Positions 9,420 to 19,027 are shown, numbered from the stretch's first letter. The stretch is DNA of 64,000 nucleotides from Phytoactinopolyspora halophila (GCF_003287285.1 NZ_QMIG01000001.1:62001-126000), one strand, 5' to 3'. A program made the numbers and translations. Notes: generated by a model from the letters alone, not told the origin.

Positions 9420-10355
9420 TCATTCGCCACGCAGATGCTCGACGGCGAGCCGGGCGGCCTGCCCGATGGCGGCGTCGATCCGCGGCTGGCACGGGTCGAG
9501 CGATTCCGCGCGGGTGAAGACCGCCACCGCGTAGCTCTGGTCATCGGGATAGGTCACGACCCCGGCCTCGTTGCGCACGGCCGGCAGCGTGCCCGTCTTG
9601 CCTGCCACCTGGACGTCGCCGGGAAATCCCGACGTGAGCCGGTGGGGCCAGATCTGGTGCGCCATGATCGAGCGCACCTCGTCGCACGCCTCGGGCGGTC
9701 CGGCCTCGTCCGTCCAGATCGCGGCCAGCAACGTGGTCAGATCGCGCGGGGTGCTCGCGCTCGTCCGCGCCGGGTCCAGCACAGACAGCTTCCAGATGCG
9801 CTCCGGACCGGCCTCCACGAACGCCGGCCCGAGCTCGTCGAGCGAGACGCCGAGATCGGCCGCCATCGTGGCGAACAGGTCCTCGCAGCAGCCGATGATG
9901 TTCGTGCTGTGCAGTCCCACGTCATCGAGTACCGCCTGAATCCGCCGGTATCCGAGGCGGCGATACAGGACGTCGGTGGCCGCGTTGTCGCTCATCGTCA
10001 TCATGAACATGGCCAGATCGCGCCAGCTCATCTCGACGTCGTCCGCGCATCCGGCGGTGCCGACTCCGCCCGTGCGATCGCGCGCCGTCACGGTCGTGCG
10101 TTCGGCGGGGTCCAACCCGCCCGCCGCGGCCTCCCGGGCGTAGGCCACCGCAAACGGGATCTTGAATACGGAGGCGAGGACCACACGGGCGTCGGCATCG
10201 ACGTTCACCTCGGCTAGCCCAGCGGTGCCGGCGGCTTCCACGTCGTCGGCGGCGGGGGTGTCGATGGCGCCGGTCCCGATGCGGCGAGCATGCACGGCGC
10301 CGCTCGCCCCGGCCTCCTCGAAGACCTCCCGTATCCGGTGCGTGACGGCCTTCAT
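9420..10355 (-). CDS. Class A beta-lactamase-fold serine hydrolase lacking the usual deacylation Glu
   Basis: 311 residues from ATG 10355, one base past the stop of the previous gene. The class A motifs are in order: S62-V-F-K65 (SxxK), S122-D-N124 (SDN) and K253-T-G (KTG). The omega-loop motif ExxLN that carries Glu166 in true beta-lactamases is not recognisable. The corresponding stretch before RDLTT reads VLDPARTSASTP, without a Glu at the expected spacing. No signal peptide is visible, so it is likely cytoplasmic. It is better described as a penicillin-binding-like hydrolase or peptidase of the beta-lactamase-2 group than as a resistance enzyme. It sits between another beta-lactamase-fold gene and a peptide importer. 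Confidence 0.85.
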   Translation of the reverse strand: MKAVTHRIREVFEEAGASGAVHARRIGTGAIDTPAADDVEAAGTAGLAEVNVDADARVVLASVFKIPFAVAYAREAAAGGLDPAERTTVTARDRTGGVGTAGCADDVEMSWRDLAMFMMTMSDNAATDVLYRRLGYRRIQAVLDDVGLHSTNIIGCCEDLFATMAADLGVSLDELGPAFVEAGPERIWKLSVLDPARTSASTPRDLTTLLAAIWTDEAGPPEACDEVRSIMAHQIWPHRLTSGFPGDVQVAGKTGTLPAVRNEAGVVTYPDDQSYAVAVFTRAESLDPCQPRIDAAIGQAARLAVEHLRGE

Positions 10356-10356
10356 G

Positions 10357-11748
10357 TCAGCGCTCCACCCGCGGCACGGCACGCCCCTGGTGCAGGAACT
10401 TCGCCCGGCCATCGGGGTCACTGCCGACGAATGCGGCAGGCATGTGCATGCCATCGACCGGCTCGGCGGTGACGAAGGTGTCACCGGAGAGCCGGACCAG
10501 CTCGCTCCGGACCTCCTTCCGACCCGCCTCGGCCAGCACGCCACGCGGTGTCATGGTCTGCCAGAGCCGCCCCTCGGCGTCGCCCTCCACCGTGTACTCG
10601 ACCACGTCGGCCGCATAACGCCCGACGTAGCGTGCGGGGTCGGCGACGGGCTCGGGCCGATCCGGCGGCGCGGGCAGGGACGGCACGCGGACCCCGGCGA
10701 GCTCCTGCAGGATGTGGTCCATCACCGTGGAGTACAACGCCAGCGGATTGCCGCCGTTGGTGAGGACCGCGACCGCCACGCCGGTGCCCGGAACGATGCG
10801 CAGGAATGCCGATTGCCCGATGGTTCCGCCGTCGTGACCGATCACGACACCCCCGGCCCAATCGAAGATCTCCCAGCCGAGGCCCCACGCATTGCCCAGG
10901 ATGCCCAGATTCGGGAGCTCGACCTGGCGCTCCTGCATGGCCGAGACCGAGCCGTCAGACAGGATCTGCGCTCCGTCGGCGGACGTGCCCCCGGCGAGGT
11001 GCATGGCCGCGAAGCGCACGAGATCGGCGGCGCTCATGGCAAGCAGCGAGCCAGCCGGGGCGTTGGAGGCGGGCAGGGACCAGACCGGCGCCGGGACCTG
11101 CTCGGCTTCCGGCTCCGGTTCGATGTGACCGACCGCCGCGCGGTGCAAGATCGCTTCGTCCGCGTCGGTCGCCAGGTGCGACAGGCCCAGCGGTGTTGCC
11201 AGGTGGTCACGCAACGCCGTACCGAACGGCTTCTCCCGCAAGACCTCGACGATCCGGCCGAGGACGACGTATCCCGCGTTGTTGTAGGAGAACCGTTCCC
11301 CGGGCGCGAACAGCTGCGGCACCTCGGTGATGACGCCCAGGTACTTCTCGACGGCGTCGTGCCCGCGTCCCGTGTCGGTGAAGATGTCGCCCTCGAACCC
11401 GGCCACGTGACAGGTGAGCTGGCGGACCGTGATCTGCGCGCTCGCCCGCGCGTCCGCCACGGTGAACTCGGGGACGTACGCACGCACGGGGGCGTCGAGG
11501 TCGAGCCGGCCCTCGTCGACGAGCTGCATGATCAGGCTCGTTGTCCACACCTTCGTGATCGACCCGATCTGGAACACCGAGTCGGTCGTGGCGGCCACAC
11601 CGGTGCGCACGTTCAGCACGCCCGTAGCGGCCTCCGCGATGTCGCCGCCTGCCAGCACGGCCACCGACGTTCCCGGGACTCCGTGCCGGTTCGCGAGTTC
11701 CCCGAGATGGCCATCGAGCCAGCCCTGTATCTCGTGCAGGTCTCCCAT
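10357..11748 (-). CDS. Serine hydrolase of the class C beta-lactamase/D-aminopeptidase (S12) family
   Basis: 463 residues, first gene of the leftward operon. Start ATG 11748 follows AGGAGGGACGTG, a strong ribosome site. Catalytic motifs are S63-I-T-K66, Y155-N-N157 and HDGGTIGQS (HxG in place of KTG, as in D-aminopeptidases and EstB-type esterases). A C-terminal lipocalin-like stretch of about 100 residues follows (VADPARYVGRYAADVVEYTV), again as in this subfamily. It resembles the C-terminal domain of the S9 fusion protein, so the operon carries two related copies. No secretion signal is apparent. Probable role: hydrolysis of D-amino-acid-containing peptides or esters after import. Confidence 0.88.
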   Translation of the reverse strand: MGDLHEIQGWLDGHLGELANRHGVPGTSVAVLAGGDIAEAATGVLNVRTGVAATTDSVFQIGSITKVWTTSLIMQLVDEGRLDLDAPVRAYVPEFTVADARASAQITVRQLTCHVAGFEGDIFTDTGRGHDAVEKYLGVITEVPQLFAPGERFSYNNAGYVVLGRIVEVLREKPFGTALRDHLATPLGLSHLATDADEAILHRAAVGHIEPEPEAEQVPAPVWSLPASNAPAGSLLAMSAADLVRFAAMHLAGGTSADGAQILSDGSVSAMQERQVELPNLGILGNAWGLGWEIFDWAGGVVIGHDGGTIGQSAFLRIVPGTGVAVAVLTNGGNPLALYSTVMDHILQELAGVRVPSLPAPPDRPEPVADPARYVGRYAADVVEYTVEGDAEGRLWQTMTPRGVLAEAGRKEVRSELVRLSGDTFVTAEPVDGMHMPAAFVGSDPDGRAKFLHQGRAVPRVER

Positions 11749-11880
11749 CACGTCCCTCCTCTTCGTCGAGTGGCACCACGCTAGAAGGGCGCACATGGTG
11801 GTGGTTAGTCGTGTACAACGAATCGGCGGCCTTGAACTCGTGCGATAGTCCAGACTGCTATCAGTGGCCTAGATCACATA

Positions 11881-11911
11881 CTGGGGAACGTCCGCGCGGA
11901 CGTTGACCCAG
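11881..11911. promoter_or_regulatory. Palindromic operator in the divergent peptide-gene promoter region
   Basis: AACGTCCGCGCGGACGTT (11887-11904) is an 18-bp perfect palindrome, framed by CTGGG at 11881 and CCCAG at 11907. It lies in the 237-bp gap between the leftward peptidase/importer operon (start 11748) and the rightward symporter gene (start 11986). That position suits a regulator binding both divergent promoters. No regulator gene is adjacent, and the -10/-35 elements are not clear. Confidence 0.55.
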
Positions 11912-11985
11912 ATCTCAGTTCAAGACACGGTATTGCGCTGGGACTGGAAACACCTGACCGAACAGGCGGCGGCCGGGAGGGCCAC

Positions 11986-13380
11986 ATGTACATCACGATG
12001 ATCTCCGTCTACCTGGTCATCATCCTGGCGATCGGGATCTCGTTTCGCCGGTTCATCTCCGGCGTCGAAGACTTCGCCCTGGCCGGACGCAATCTGGGTC
12101 TGCCCGTCCTCATCGGCACGCTGTTCGCCACCTACATCGGCGGCGCGACCGTGGTCGGCTGGACCGGCAGCTTCTACGACCTGGGGATCGACTGGTGGTT
12201 CACCGGACTCGGGGCGCTGCTCGGTATCGTGCTGGCCACCGTCGTCATGGCCGAACGCAGCCGCAAACTCCGCCAGTACACGGTGCCCGATCTCCTCGCG
12301 TTGAGGTACGACAACACAACCCGATACGTCAGCGCGGCAATGATCATCGTGGGCGACATCGCCGTCGTCACCGTCCAGATCCTCGCGATCGCGGGGATCC
12401 TCGTCACGTTCACCGACCTCGACCGCACTCCGGCCATGGTCATCGGCGTCGTCTCATTCACGCTGATCTCACTCTTCGGCGGGATGAAGGGCGTCGCGTT
12501 TACCGACAGCATCCAGGCCATACTGATCTTCGGCGGCCTGCTCACCGGCGTGATCCTGCTGTTCCAGACCAACGGCGGGGTCGGCTCCGCCGCCGACGGC
12601 CTGCCCGACGGTTTCCTGCGGCCGTTCACCGACACCGACGGCCTCGGCGCGTTCAACATGGCCATCGCGGCACTCGGCACGACCGCCGTCTCCCAGGCAA
12701 TCATCTTCTCGCGCATCTTCTCCGCGCGCGACGAACGGGTGGCGAAGAAGGCCATGGTGCTCCTCGTACCGATGGCACTCGTCGGGTACGGCCTGGTGGC
12801 GCTCCTGGGCTGGGGTGGGCGCGCCATCCTCGGGCCCGACGTCGTTCCCGATGACGTGTTCGCCGCCGTCGTCACCGATCTCATGCCGGTCGCCATCGGC
12901 GGCCTGCTGCTCGCCACGGTCGTGGCCGCTATCGTCACGTCCACCAACTCGATCTTGCTCAGCGCCAGTATCAACCTCACCCGGGACTTCTACCGGCAAC
13001 TGATGCACCGCGAGACGTCGGACGTGGAGCTGCGCAAGGTCGGCCAGCTGGCCGTGGTCGTCTTCGCCGTGCTGGCGTTCACGCTCGCCGTCGCCATGCC
13101 GGACATCGTCACCGCGGTGGTCTTCGCCTACACCATGTACGCGGCAGCGTTGCTGGTGCCGCTCTATGCCGGCTACCTCTGGCGCGGCGCCACCGCCGCG
13201 GCCGGAACCTCAGCCGTCGTCGGCGGCGGTGGCACGGCGCTCATCTGGTACATCCTGGACCAGCCGTTCGACCTGCCGCCAATGGTGCCCGCGCTCGCCG
13301 TGTCGCTCGCGCTGATATTCGGCGTCAGCGCGTTCACCCGCAAACCGACCGAGCAACAGCTCGCGGTGCTCGACGTGTAG
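11986..13380 (+). CDS. Sodium:solute symporter (SSS) family transporter
   Basis: 464 residues, almost entirely membrane: about 13 hydrophobic helices. A short SSS-type signature region is visible early (FALAGRNLGLPVLIGTLFATYIGGATVVGWTGSFYDLG), and the sodium-site helix contains IVTSTNSILLSASINLTRDFYR. Start ATG 11986 follows GGGAGGG. It diverges from the peptide operon and is followed by a convergent dipeptidase gene, so a peptide-derived solute (amino acid or similar) is a reasonable cargo guess. SSS members carry proline, pantothenate, sugars and others, and the sequence does not settle which. Confidence 0.9.
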   Translation: MYITMISVYLVIILAIGISFRRFISGVEDFALAGRNLGLPVLIGTLFATYIGGATVVGWTGSFYDLGIDWWFTGLGALLGIVLATVVMAERSRKLRQYTVPDLLALRYDNTTRYVSAAMIIVGDIAVVTVQILAIAGILVTFTDLDRTPAMVIGVVSFTLISLFGGMKGVAFTDSIQAILIFGGLLTGVILLFQTNGGVGSAADGLPDGFLRPFTDTDGLGAFNMAIAALGTTAVSQAIIFSRIFSARDERVAKKAMVLLVPMALVGYGLVALLGWGGRAILGPDVVPDDVFAAVVTDLMPVAIGGLLLATVVAAIVTSTNSILLSASINLTRDFYRQLMHRETSDVELRKVGQLAVVVFAVLAFTLAVAMPDIVTAVVFAYTMYAAALLVPLYAGYLWRGATAAAGTSAVVGGGGTALIWYILDQPFDLPPMVPALAVSLALIFGVSAFTRKPTEQQLAVLDV

Positions 13381-13443
13381 CCGAACGAGCTACCAGGTTC
13401 GGCACCGACGCCAGCCCCCGGACAGCGCTCGCCGCGCGGAGCG
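13381..13443. terminator. Possible hairpins between convergent symporter and dipeptidase genes
   Basis: CCGAAC (13381-13386) pairs with GTTCGG (13397-13402), and CGCTC (13427-13431) pairs with GAGCG (13438-13442). Both are short and without a T-run. Position between two convergent stops is the main argument. Confidence 0.3.
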
Positions 13444-14505
13444 TCACGACGGGACACCGAGCTCCGCACGGAACAGGCGATGCACGTTCTCGCCGAGCAC
13501 GGCCCGGATGTCGGGCTCGTTCCAGCCCCGCGCGGCCAGAGCGTCGGTGACGAGTGGAAGGCCCGCCGGGCCTTCCAAGCCGGGAATGTACGAGAGCCGG
13601 GCGATGCCGCCGCCCGAGCTCGCCCCGGCCGGATCCTCACACCCCGGCGGGGTGATGTCGTGGATGACCTCCTGGACGAAATCCGGACCCAGCCCGACGT
13701 GCTCGACGCCGATCACGTCGACCATGTGCTCGAGATGATCTACGAGGCGATCGATGGTGTGTTCGCTCTCGTCGAGGAACGGCGCGAAGAAATTCAGGCA
13801 CACCACCCCGCCGGTGGCCGCGATTCCCCGGAGCTGTTCATCCGTGAGGTTGCGGTGGTGGTCCCGCAGCTTGCGCGCGGACGAGTGTGTCGCGATGAGC
13901 GGCCGGCTGGCGAGCTCCAGGACGTGTTCCACCCCGGATGCTCCCAGGTGGCTGACATCGAACATCATCCCGAGCTGCTCCATCAGCTCGACCGCGGCCA
14001 CGCCAGCCCGGGTCAGCCGGCTCCCCGTCGCGTCCTCGCCGCTGCCGTCGGCCAGCGGCGTCCGGCCGAAATGCGCCAGCGAAGCCATCCGCACGCCGAG
14101 GCGGTGCAGCGTTTGCAGCAGCTCCACGTCGTCGCCGACGCCAGGGGCACTCTCCAGCGCGAGGACGAAGGCGATGCGCCCGCTAGCCAAAGCAGAATCG
14201 ACATCCGCGCCATCGAGACAGAGCGCGACATCGTCGCGGTGAGCCTCGACGATCCGGTGGGCGCATTCGATCATTTGGAGGGTCTGCCGCAGCGCCCTCT
14301 CGGGCCGGTGCAGGGTGTCGATGTAGACCGGCAACACCTGGATGTTCACGCCGCCAGCCCGCAACTGCGGGAGCCAGCTCTCGCCGAAGAACTCACCCCA
14401 CCGGTGCACCGGCCGCAGCGCGACCGAACAGAGCAAGTCGTTATGGGTGTCGGCAACGACGGCCTGATCGTGCACCGTCCGCCAGTTCAACGTCGTCGCC
14501 ATCAT
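13444..14505 (-). CDS. Membrane dipeptidase (renal dipeptidase family, M19)
   Basis: 353 residues. The M19 metal motif DTHNDLL (residues 19-25) opens the protein, with the bridging-Glu region at [10 protein letters not shown] and the second His region at [54 protein letters not shown] and the [21 protein letters not shown] tail are also typical. M19 enzymes hydrolyse dipeptides, often with a C-terminal D-residue, and are classically able to open some beta-lactams. No signal peptide is seen. Located next to the peptide importer block but on its own transcript, convergent with the symporter gene. Confidence 0.93.
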   Translation of the reverse strand: MMATTLNWRTVHDQAVVADTHNDLLCSVALRPVHRWGEFFGESWLPQLRAGGVNIQVLPVYIDTLHRPERALRQTLQMIECAHRIVEAHRDDVALCLDGADVDSALASGRIAFVLALESAPGVGDDVELLQTLHRLGVRMASLAHFGRTPLADGSGEDATGSRLTRAGVAAVELMEQLGMMFDVSHLGASGVEHVLELASRPLIATHSSARKLRDHHRNLTDEQLRGIAATGGVVCLNFFAPFLDESEHTIDRLVDHLEHMVDVIGVEHVGLGPDFVQEVIHDITPPGCEDPAGASSGGGIARLSYIPGLEGPAGLPLVTDALAARGWNEPDIRAVLGENVHRLFRAELGVPS

Positions 14506-14541
14506 CGATCCGGCGCGGAACGAGGACGCCGGGGTCCCGGC

Positions 14542-15843
14542 TCAGGCACTCTTCTCGCGCCGTTCCCGCCGGCCGCGCTGGGGCGCGGCATCTCGTGGAA
14601 CGAGAGTTGGCAGCACGTTACGCAACACGACCTCGCGATCGATCACCACCCGGCCGACATCGTCCCGGCTGGGCACCTCGTACATCACGTCGAGCAGGAC
14701 CTCTTCCATGACTGCACGCGTGCCCCGGGCACCGGTGCCACGCACCAGCGCCTGGTCGGCGACGGCCTCGATCGCGTCCGGCGTGAACTCCAGCTCGATG
14801 TTGTCGGCGATCTCGAACGTCCGTTTGTACTGCTTGATCAGCGCATTTCGGGGCTCGGACAGGATCCGGATCAGCGCCTCGCGATCCAGCGGGTTCACCG
14901 TCGTCAGCACCGGAAGCCGCCCGACGAACTCGGGAATGAGCCCGTACTTGAGCAGATCCTCGGGCATGACGTGCCGGAACAGCTCCGACGCGTCGTTGTC
15001 CTCCTTGCTACTGATCTCGGCACCGAATCCGAGACCGCGGCGACCGATCCGCTGCTGGATGATCTCGTCCAGGCCCGCGAATGCCCCGCCGACCACGAAC
15101 AGCACGTTGGTGGTGTCGATCTGGATGAATTCCTGGTGCGGATGCTTGCGACCACCCTGCGGGGGAACGCTCGCCACGGTGCCTTCGAGGATCTTCAGCA
15201 GGGCCTGCTGCACGCCTTCACCGGAGACATCGCGCGTGATGGACGGGTTCTCGCTCTTGCGAGCCACCTTGTCCACCTCGTCGATGTAGATGATCCCGGT
15301 CTCGGCCTTCTTGACGTCGTAGTCTGCGGCCTGGATCAACTTGAGCAGGATGTTCTCGACATCTTCACCGACGTATCCGGCCTCGGTCAGCGCGGTGGCG
15401 TCGGCGATGGCGAACGGGACGTTGAGCATCCGAGCCATCGTCTGGGCGAGATAGGTCTTGCCGCAGCCCGTCGGGCCGATCATCAAGATGTTGGACTTCG
15501 CCAGTTCAACGGGCTCGTCCTTGCTGTTCGCGCGACCGGCCTGGCGAGCCTGGACCCGTTTGTAATGGTTGTACACCGCGACGGACAGGGCCTTCTTGGC
15601 GGCGTCCTGACCGATGACGTACTGCTCGAGGAACTCGTAGATCTCGCGGGGCTTGGGCAGCTCGGCCAACCCCGGGGCTTCTGCGTTCTCGTTGAGCTCT
15701 TCCTCGATGATCTCGTTACACAGGTCGATGCACTCGTCACAGATGTACACCCCAGGGCCGGCGATGAGCTTCTTGACCTGCTTCTGGCTCTTACCGCAGA
15801 AAGAGCACTTGAGCAGATGGTCGGTGTCACCGATGCGTGCCAC
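14542..15843 (-). CDS. clpX: ClpX, ATP-dependent unfoldase of the ClpXP protease
   Basis: 433 residues. The N-terminal zinc-binding domain has Cys13, Cys16, Cys35 and Cys38 (CSFC...CDEC). AAA+ Walker A GPTGCGKT is at 123-130, Walker B in IIYIDEVDK, the IGF-loop equivalent is [12 protein letters not shown], and the ClpP-facing C-terminal region follows ([25 protein letters not shown]). It recognises tagged substrates and threads them into the ClpP1P2 barrel encoded 130 bp upstream on the same strand. Length and motifs are normal for the family. Confidence 0.98.
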   Translation of the reverse strand: MARIGDTDHLLKCSFCGKSQKQVKKLIAGPGVYICDECIDLCNEIIEEELNENAEAPGLAELPKPREIYEFLEQYVIGQDAAKKALSVAVYNHYKRVQARQAGRANSKDEPVELAKSNILMIGPTGCGKTYLAQTMARMLNVPFAIADATALTEAGYVGEDVENILLKLIQAADYDVKKAETGIIYIDEVDKVARKSENPSITRDVSGEGVQQALLKILEGTVASVPPQGGRKHPHQEFIQIDTTNVLFVVGGAFAGLDEIIQQRIGRRGLGFGAEISSKEDNDASELFRHVMPEDLLKYGLIPEFVGRLPVLTTVNPLDREALIRILSEPRNALIKQYKRTFEIADNIELEFTPDAIEAVADQALVRGTGARGTRAVMEEVLLDVMYEVPSRDDVGRVVIDREVVLRNVLPTLVPRDAAPQRGRRERREKSA

Positions 15844-15973
15844 GCGGTACGTCCTTCCGTCTCAGGTGCCGTCTTGCTCCTACCGCGGACCCATCTCGTC
15901 CCGCGTCCTACGAAAGTACCTCCTCGGCCGTCCGCGTGGCACCCATCTCACCAATCGGGCGAGTCGCCCCAGG

Positions 15974-16582
15974 CTAGACGGAATGCCGTGCCTTGCGGGA
16001 CGACGTGAAATTGTCCACCAGGCCGTAGTCAATGGCTTCCTGCGTGGTCAAGATCATATCGCGCTCGACGTCCTTGCGGACCTCCTCCACTTCCTTGTTG
16101 GAGTGCTTGGAGATCATCTCCTCCATCAGGCGGCGCATCCGCTCGATCTCGTTGGCCTGGATCTCGATGTCGCTGGCCTGACCGAACATCCCCTCCGGGA
16201 CGGCCGGCTGATGGATGAGCACTCGCGCGTTCGGCACGGCGAGCCGCTTACCCGGAGCGCCCGCGGCGAGCAGGACGGCCGCTGCCGAGGCAGCCTGGCC
16301 CATGCACACCGTGCGGACGTCGGGCTTGATGAACTGCATCGTGTCGTAGATGGTCGTCATGGCCGTGAACGAACCGCCGGGCGAATTGATGTAGATCTCG
16401 ATGTCCCGGTCGGGATCCATCGACTCCAGGCAGATCAACTGGGCCATGACCGCGTTGGACACGTCGTCGGAGATCGGCGTTCCGAGGAAGATGATGCGCT
16501 CCTCGAACAGCTTCGCGTACGGATCGATCCGACGGTAGCCGTAGGAGGTGCGCTCCTCCCACTGTGGAATGTAGTAATTCAT
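15974..16582 (-). CDS. clpP2: ClpP2, proteolytic subunit of Clp protease
   Basis: 202 residues from ATG 16582 (MNYYIPQWEERTSYG, a common actinobacterial ClpP2 opening). Catalytic Ser99 lies in MGQAASAAAVLLAAG and His124 in LIHQPAVPEG, with the Asp region in VERDMILTTQEAIDYGLVD. It stacks with ClpP1, encoded 40 bp upstream, to make the mixed ClpP1P2 tetradecamer. An upstream extension to 16660 would overlap clpP1 and is rejected. Confidence 0.97.
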   Translation of the reverse strand: MNYYIPQWEERTSYGYRRIDPYAKLFEERIIFLGTPISDDVSNAVMAQLICLESMDPDRDIEIYINSPGGSFTAMTTIYDTMQFIKPDVRTVCMGQAASAAAVLLAAGAPGKRLAVPNARVLIHQPAVPEGMFGQASDIEIQANEIERMRRLMEEMISKHSNKEVEEVRKDVERDMILTTQEAIDYGLVDNFTSSRKARHSV

Positions 16583-16622
16583 CGCAAAAGATCTCTCTCG
16601 TCTCGATGGGCGCGACTGCTGA

Positions 16623-17261
16623 TCAGGCTTCGGTGCTCGGGATCTCCGAGGCGCTGGCAACGACCTGGTCGATGAAGCCGTACTCCAGCGCCTCCTGGGC
16701 GGTGAAGTAACGGTCGCGGTCGAAGTCGCGCTCGATCTCCTCGGTCGAACGTCCGGTGTGCCGGGCGATGAGCTCGGCCATCTCCTTCTTGGTACGGATC
16801 AGTGACTCGGTGTGGATACGGACGTCGCTGGCTGTGCCGCCGACACCGCCGGAGGGCTGGTGCATGAGGATCTTGGCGTGTGGCAGGGCGTAGCGCTTAC
16901 CTGGCGTACCCGCAGCCAGCAAGAACTGCCCCATGGACGCCGCGAAGCCCATCGCCACCGTGACGATGTCCGGCTTGACGTACTGCATGGTGTCGTAGAT
17001 CGCCATACCTGACGGCACGGAGCCACCCGGCGAGTTGATGAACAGCTGGATATCCCGGTTGGGATCCTCCGCGGACAGCAGCAGCAGCTGCGCACAGATG
17101 GCGTTGGCGTTGTGCTCGCGCACCTCGGAGCCCAGGAAGATGATGCGCTCGCGCAGCAGTCGGTTGTAGATCTGGTCGTCCAGACCCATCGACGTTCCCG
17201 GTGGCGTCGTTTGGGCCTGCTCGGACGGGACGGGACCGGGTGTCTCCGGACGTGGGTTCAC
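16623..17261 (-). CDS. clpP1: ClpP1, proteolytic subunit of Clp protease
   Basis: 212 residues if translation starts at GTG 17261, chosen because GAGGAG lies 6 bases upstream; an ATG 24 codons later (MGLDDQIYNRLL) would also give a complete domain. Catalytic Ser109 (MGFAASMGQFLLAAG), His134 (LMHQPSGG) and Asp (ERDFDRDRYFTAQEALEYGFID) are present. The first 25 residues are a Pro/Thr/Glu-rich, probably processed, leader. It lies 200 bp downstream of tig and directly before clpP2. Confidence 0.96.
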   Translation of the reverse strand: MNPRPETPGPVPSEQAQTTPPGTSMGLDDQIYNRLLRERIIFLGSEVREHNANAICAQLLLLSAEDPNRDIQLFINSPGGSVPSGMAIYDTMQYVKPDIVTVAMGFAASMGQFLLAAGTPGKRYALPHAKILMHQPSGGVGGTASDVRIHTESLIRTKKEMAELIARHTGRSTEEIERDFDRDRYFTAQEALEYGFIDQVVASASEIPSTEA

Positions 17262-17401
17262 CGCATGCTCCTCAGGCTTTCGAATGGTTGTCGTCAGTCG
17301 ATCGGTGTGTCGCTCGGACGGCGAGTGTCGCACGGAACGCTTACCGCCGATGTACTGACATTAACCAACCGAACCCCGGACTCCATCCGCAGATCGGGCC
17401 T

Positions 17402-17420
17402 GTTCGCTGACGGCGTGCGT
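17402..17420. promoter_or_regulatory. clpP1: Candidate ClgR-type operator upstream of clpP1
   Basis: GTTCGCTGACGGCGTGC, 140 bp upstream of the clpP1 start, resembles the GTTCGC...GCG operator described for ClgR at actinobacterial clpP1P2 promoters. The match is by memory of the motif and is imperfect in the right half-site. The rest of the 200-bp tig-clpP1 gap shows no gene. Confidence 0.3.
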
Positions 17421-17461
17421 TCCCGGCTCCCGCCCGGCCAGATCGTCTCGGTGGTCCGCCC

Positions 17462-19027
17462 TCAGGCGTCGGCCTTGGGCTCCGGCTCCCCGTCCCCACC
17501 GGACGCGTCGTCGCTGCCGGACGCGTCGTCACCGCCCGACGCGGTGGCCGCACCATCGGAGTCATCCGAATCCGCCACAGCGTCGACCCGTCCGCTTTCC
17601 GCGGACTGCCCGGCGGTGTCGGCCTCGCTGCCAGCCTCCGTGGCCGCCCCGGCGCTCACATCGCTCTCGTCGCTCTGCTCGCTCTCATCCAGCTCGGCGA
17701 ACTCGACATCCGGCACGGCGCCCGCAGCCTCGGTTCCTTCACTCGCGCCTTCCTCGGCCAGCGAACCATCCTCCATCAACCGGTCGAGCTCGACCGGGTT
17801 GCCCGACGCGTCGCGGATCGTCGCCTTCTCCACGACCATGGCCAGCGCCTTGCCCCGGCGGACATCGGCCACCACCGATGGCAGCTCACCGTTGTCGACC
17901 AGCCGCTGCGCGAGCTGGTTCGGATCGATGCCGCGCTGCATGGCCTGCTGCACGACATAAGACGTGAGCTCCTCCTGCGACGCCTCGAGCTCCTCGGCCT
18001 GCACCAGCTCGTCCAGGACGAACTGCTGCACGAGGTTCTGGCGCAACTGCTGCTCGAACTCCCCGCGGTGTTCGTCGTCGCCGTGACCATCGCTGAAATG
18101 CTGTTCGAGCTGAGACTGGACGATCTCATCCGGAACCGGGACGTCGCCGACCTTCTCCAGCAGCGCCTCAAGCACCTTGTTGCGCGCCTCCGTGGCCTGC
18201 TCGATACGCGCCGAACGCGTCGCCTGCTCGCGAAGATCGTTCATAAGCTCGTCGAGCGTGTCGAACTCGCTGGCCAGCTGGGCGAACTCATCGTCAAGCT
18301 CGGGAAGCTGCTGCTCCTTGACCGCCGTGACGGTTACCTCGCAGTCGACTTCCTGTCCGTCGTGCGTGCCGACCAGCGTGGTGCGGAACGTCGTCGACTC
18401 CCCAGCCGACAGTCCGGTGACGGCCTCGTCGAGCCCGTCGATCATGCCACCCTTGCCGATCTGATAGGAGACACCCGAAGCCTGCCCGCCCTCGACCGGC
18501 TCCCCATCGGCCGTGGCGTTCAGATCGATCTGCACGAAATCGCCGTCCGCAGCCGGGCGCTCGACACCGACGAGCGTGCCGAACCGGGCACGCAGCGACT
18601 CCAGGCGCTCCTCGACATCGGCATCGCTGACCTGAAGATCGTCGACCTGGACCTCCAGGCCCTCCCACTCCGGCAGCTCGATCTGCGGCTTCACCGCCAC
18701 CTCGGCGGTGAACTTCAACTCCTCGCCGTCGTTGAGTTCGGACACGTCGATCTCGGGCTGGCCCAGCGGCTCCAGCTCGTTCTCCCGGACAGCGTCGCCG
18801 TACAGCTTGGGAACCGCGTCGTTGACCGCCTCCTGAAGGACGACAGGACGCCCCACGAACTGGTCGATCGCCAGCGGCGGCACTTTCCCCTTGCGGAAGC
18901 CGGGGATGTTGACCTGGCCACTGATGCGCTTGTAGGCGGACTTGATGTTCGGCTCGAGTTCGGAGAAGGGAACTTCGATCGCGAGCCGGACCCGCGTCGG
19001 GTTCAGGGTCTCGACGACGCTCTTCAC
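17462..19027 (-). CDS. tig: Trigger factor, ribosome-bound chaperone with PPIase domain and long acidic tail
   Basis: 521 residues. The N-terminal ribosome-binding domain contains the GFRKGKVP signature (residues 44-51). An FKBP-type PPIase domain spans about 160-245 (GDFVQIDLNATADG...GKGGMIDGLDEAVTGLSAGE), followed by the helical C-terminal chaperone arms. From about residue 430 the chain turns into a low-complexity tail rich in Asp, Ser, Glu and Ala. That makes it longer than the roughly 430-residue E. coli protein; such tails are known in actinobacteria. It folds nascent chains and sits directly upstream of clpP1-clpP2-clpX. Confidence 0.97.
   Translation of the reverse strand: MKSVVETLNPTRVRLAIEVPFSELEPNIKSAYKRISGQVNIPGFRKGKVPPLAIDQFVGRPVVLQEAVNDAVPKLYGDAVRENELEPLGQPEIDVSELNDGEELKFTAEVAVKPQIELPEWEGLEVQVDDLQVSDADVEERLESLRARFGTLVGVERPAADGDFVQIDLNATADGEPVEGGQASGVSYQIGKGGMIDGLDEAVTGLSAGESTTFRTTLVGTHDGQEVDCEVTVTAVKEQQLPELDDEFAQLASEFDTLDELMNDLREQATRSARIEQATEARNKVLEALLEKVGDVPVPDEIVQSQLEQHFSDGHGDDEHRGEFEQQLRQNLVQQFVLDELVQAEELEASQEELTSYVVQQAMQRGIDPNQLAQRLVDNGELPSVVADVRRGKALAMVVEKATIRDASGNPVELDRLMEDGSLAEEGASEGTEAAGAVPDVEFAELDESEQSDESDVSAGAATEAGSEADTAGQSAESGRVDAVADSDDSDGAATASGGDDASGSDDASGGDGEPEPKADA

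Noticed and set aside
9420-10355. Antibiotic-resistance beta-lactamase
   Set aside because: No signal peptide and no Glu166-type residue; context is peptide uptake rather than resistance.
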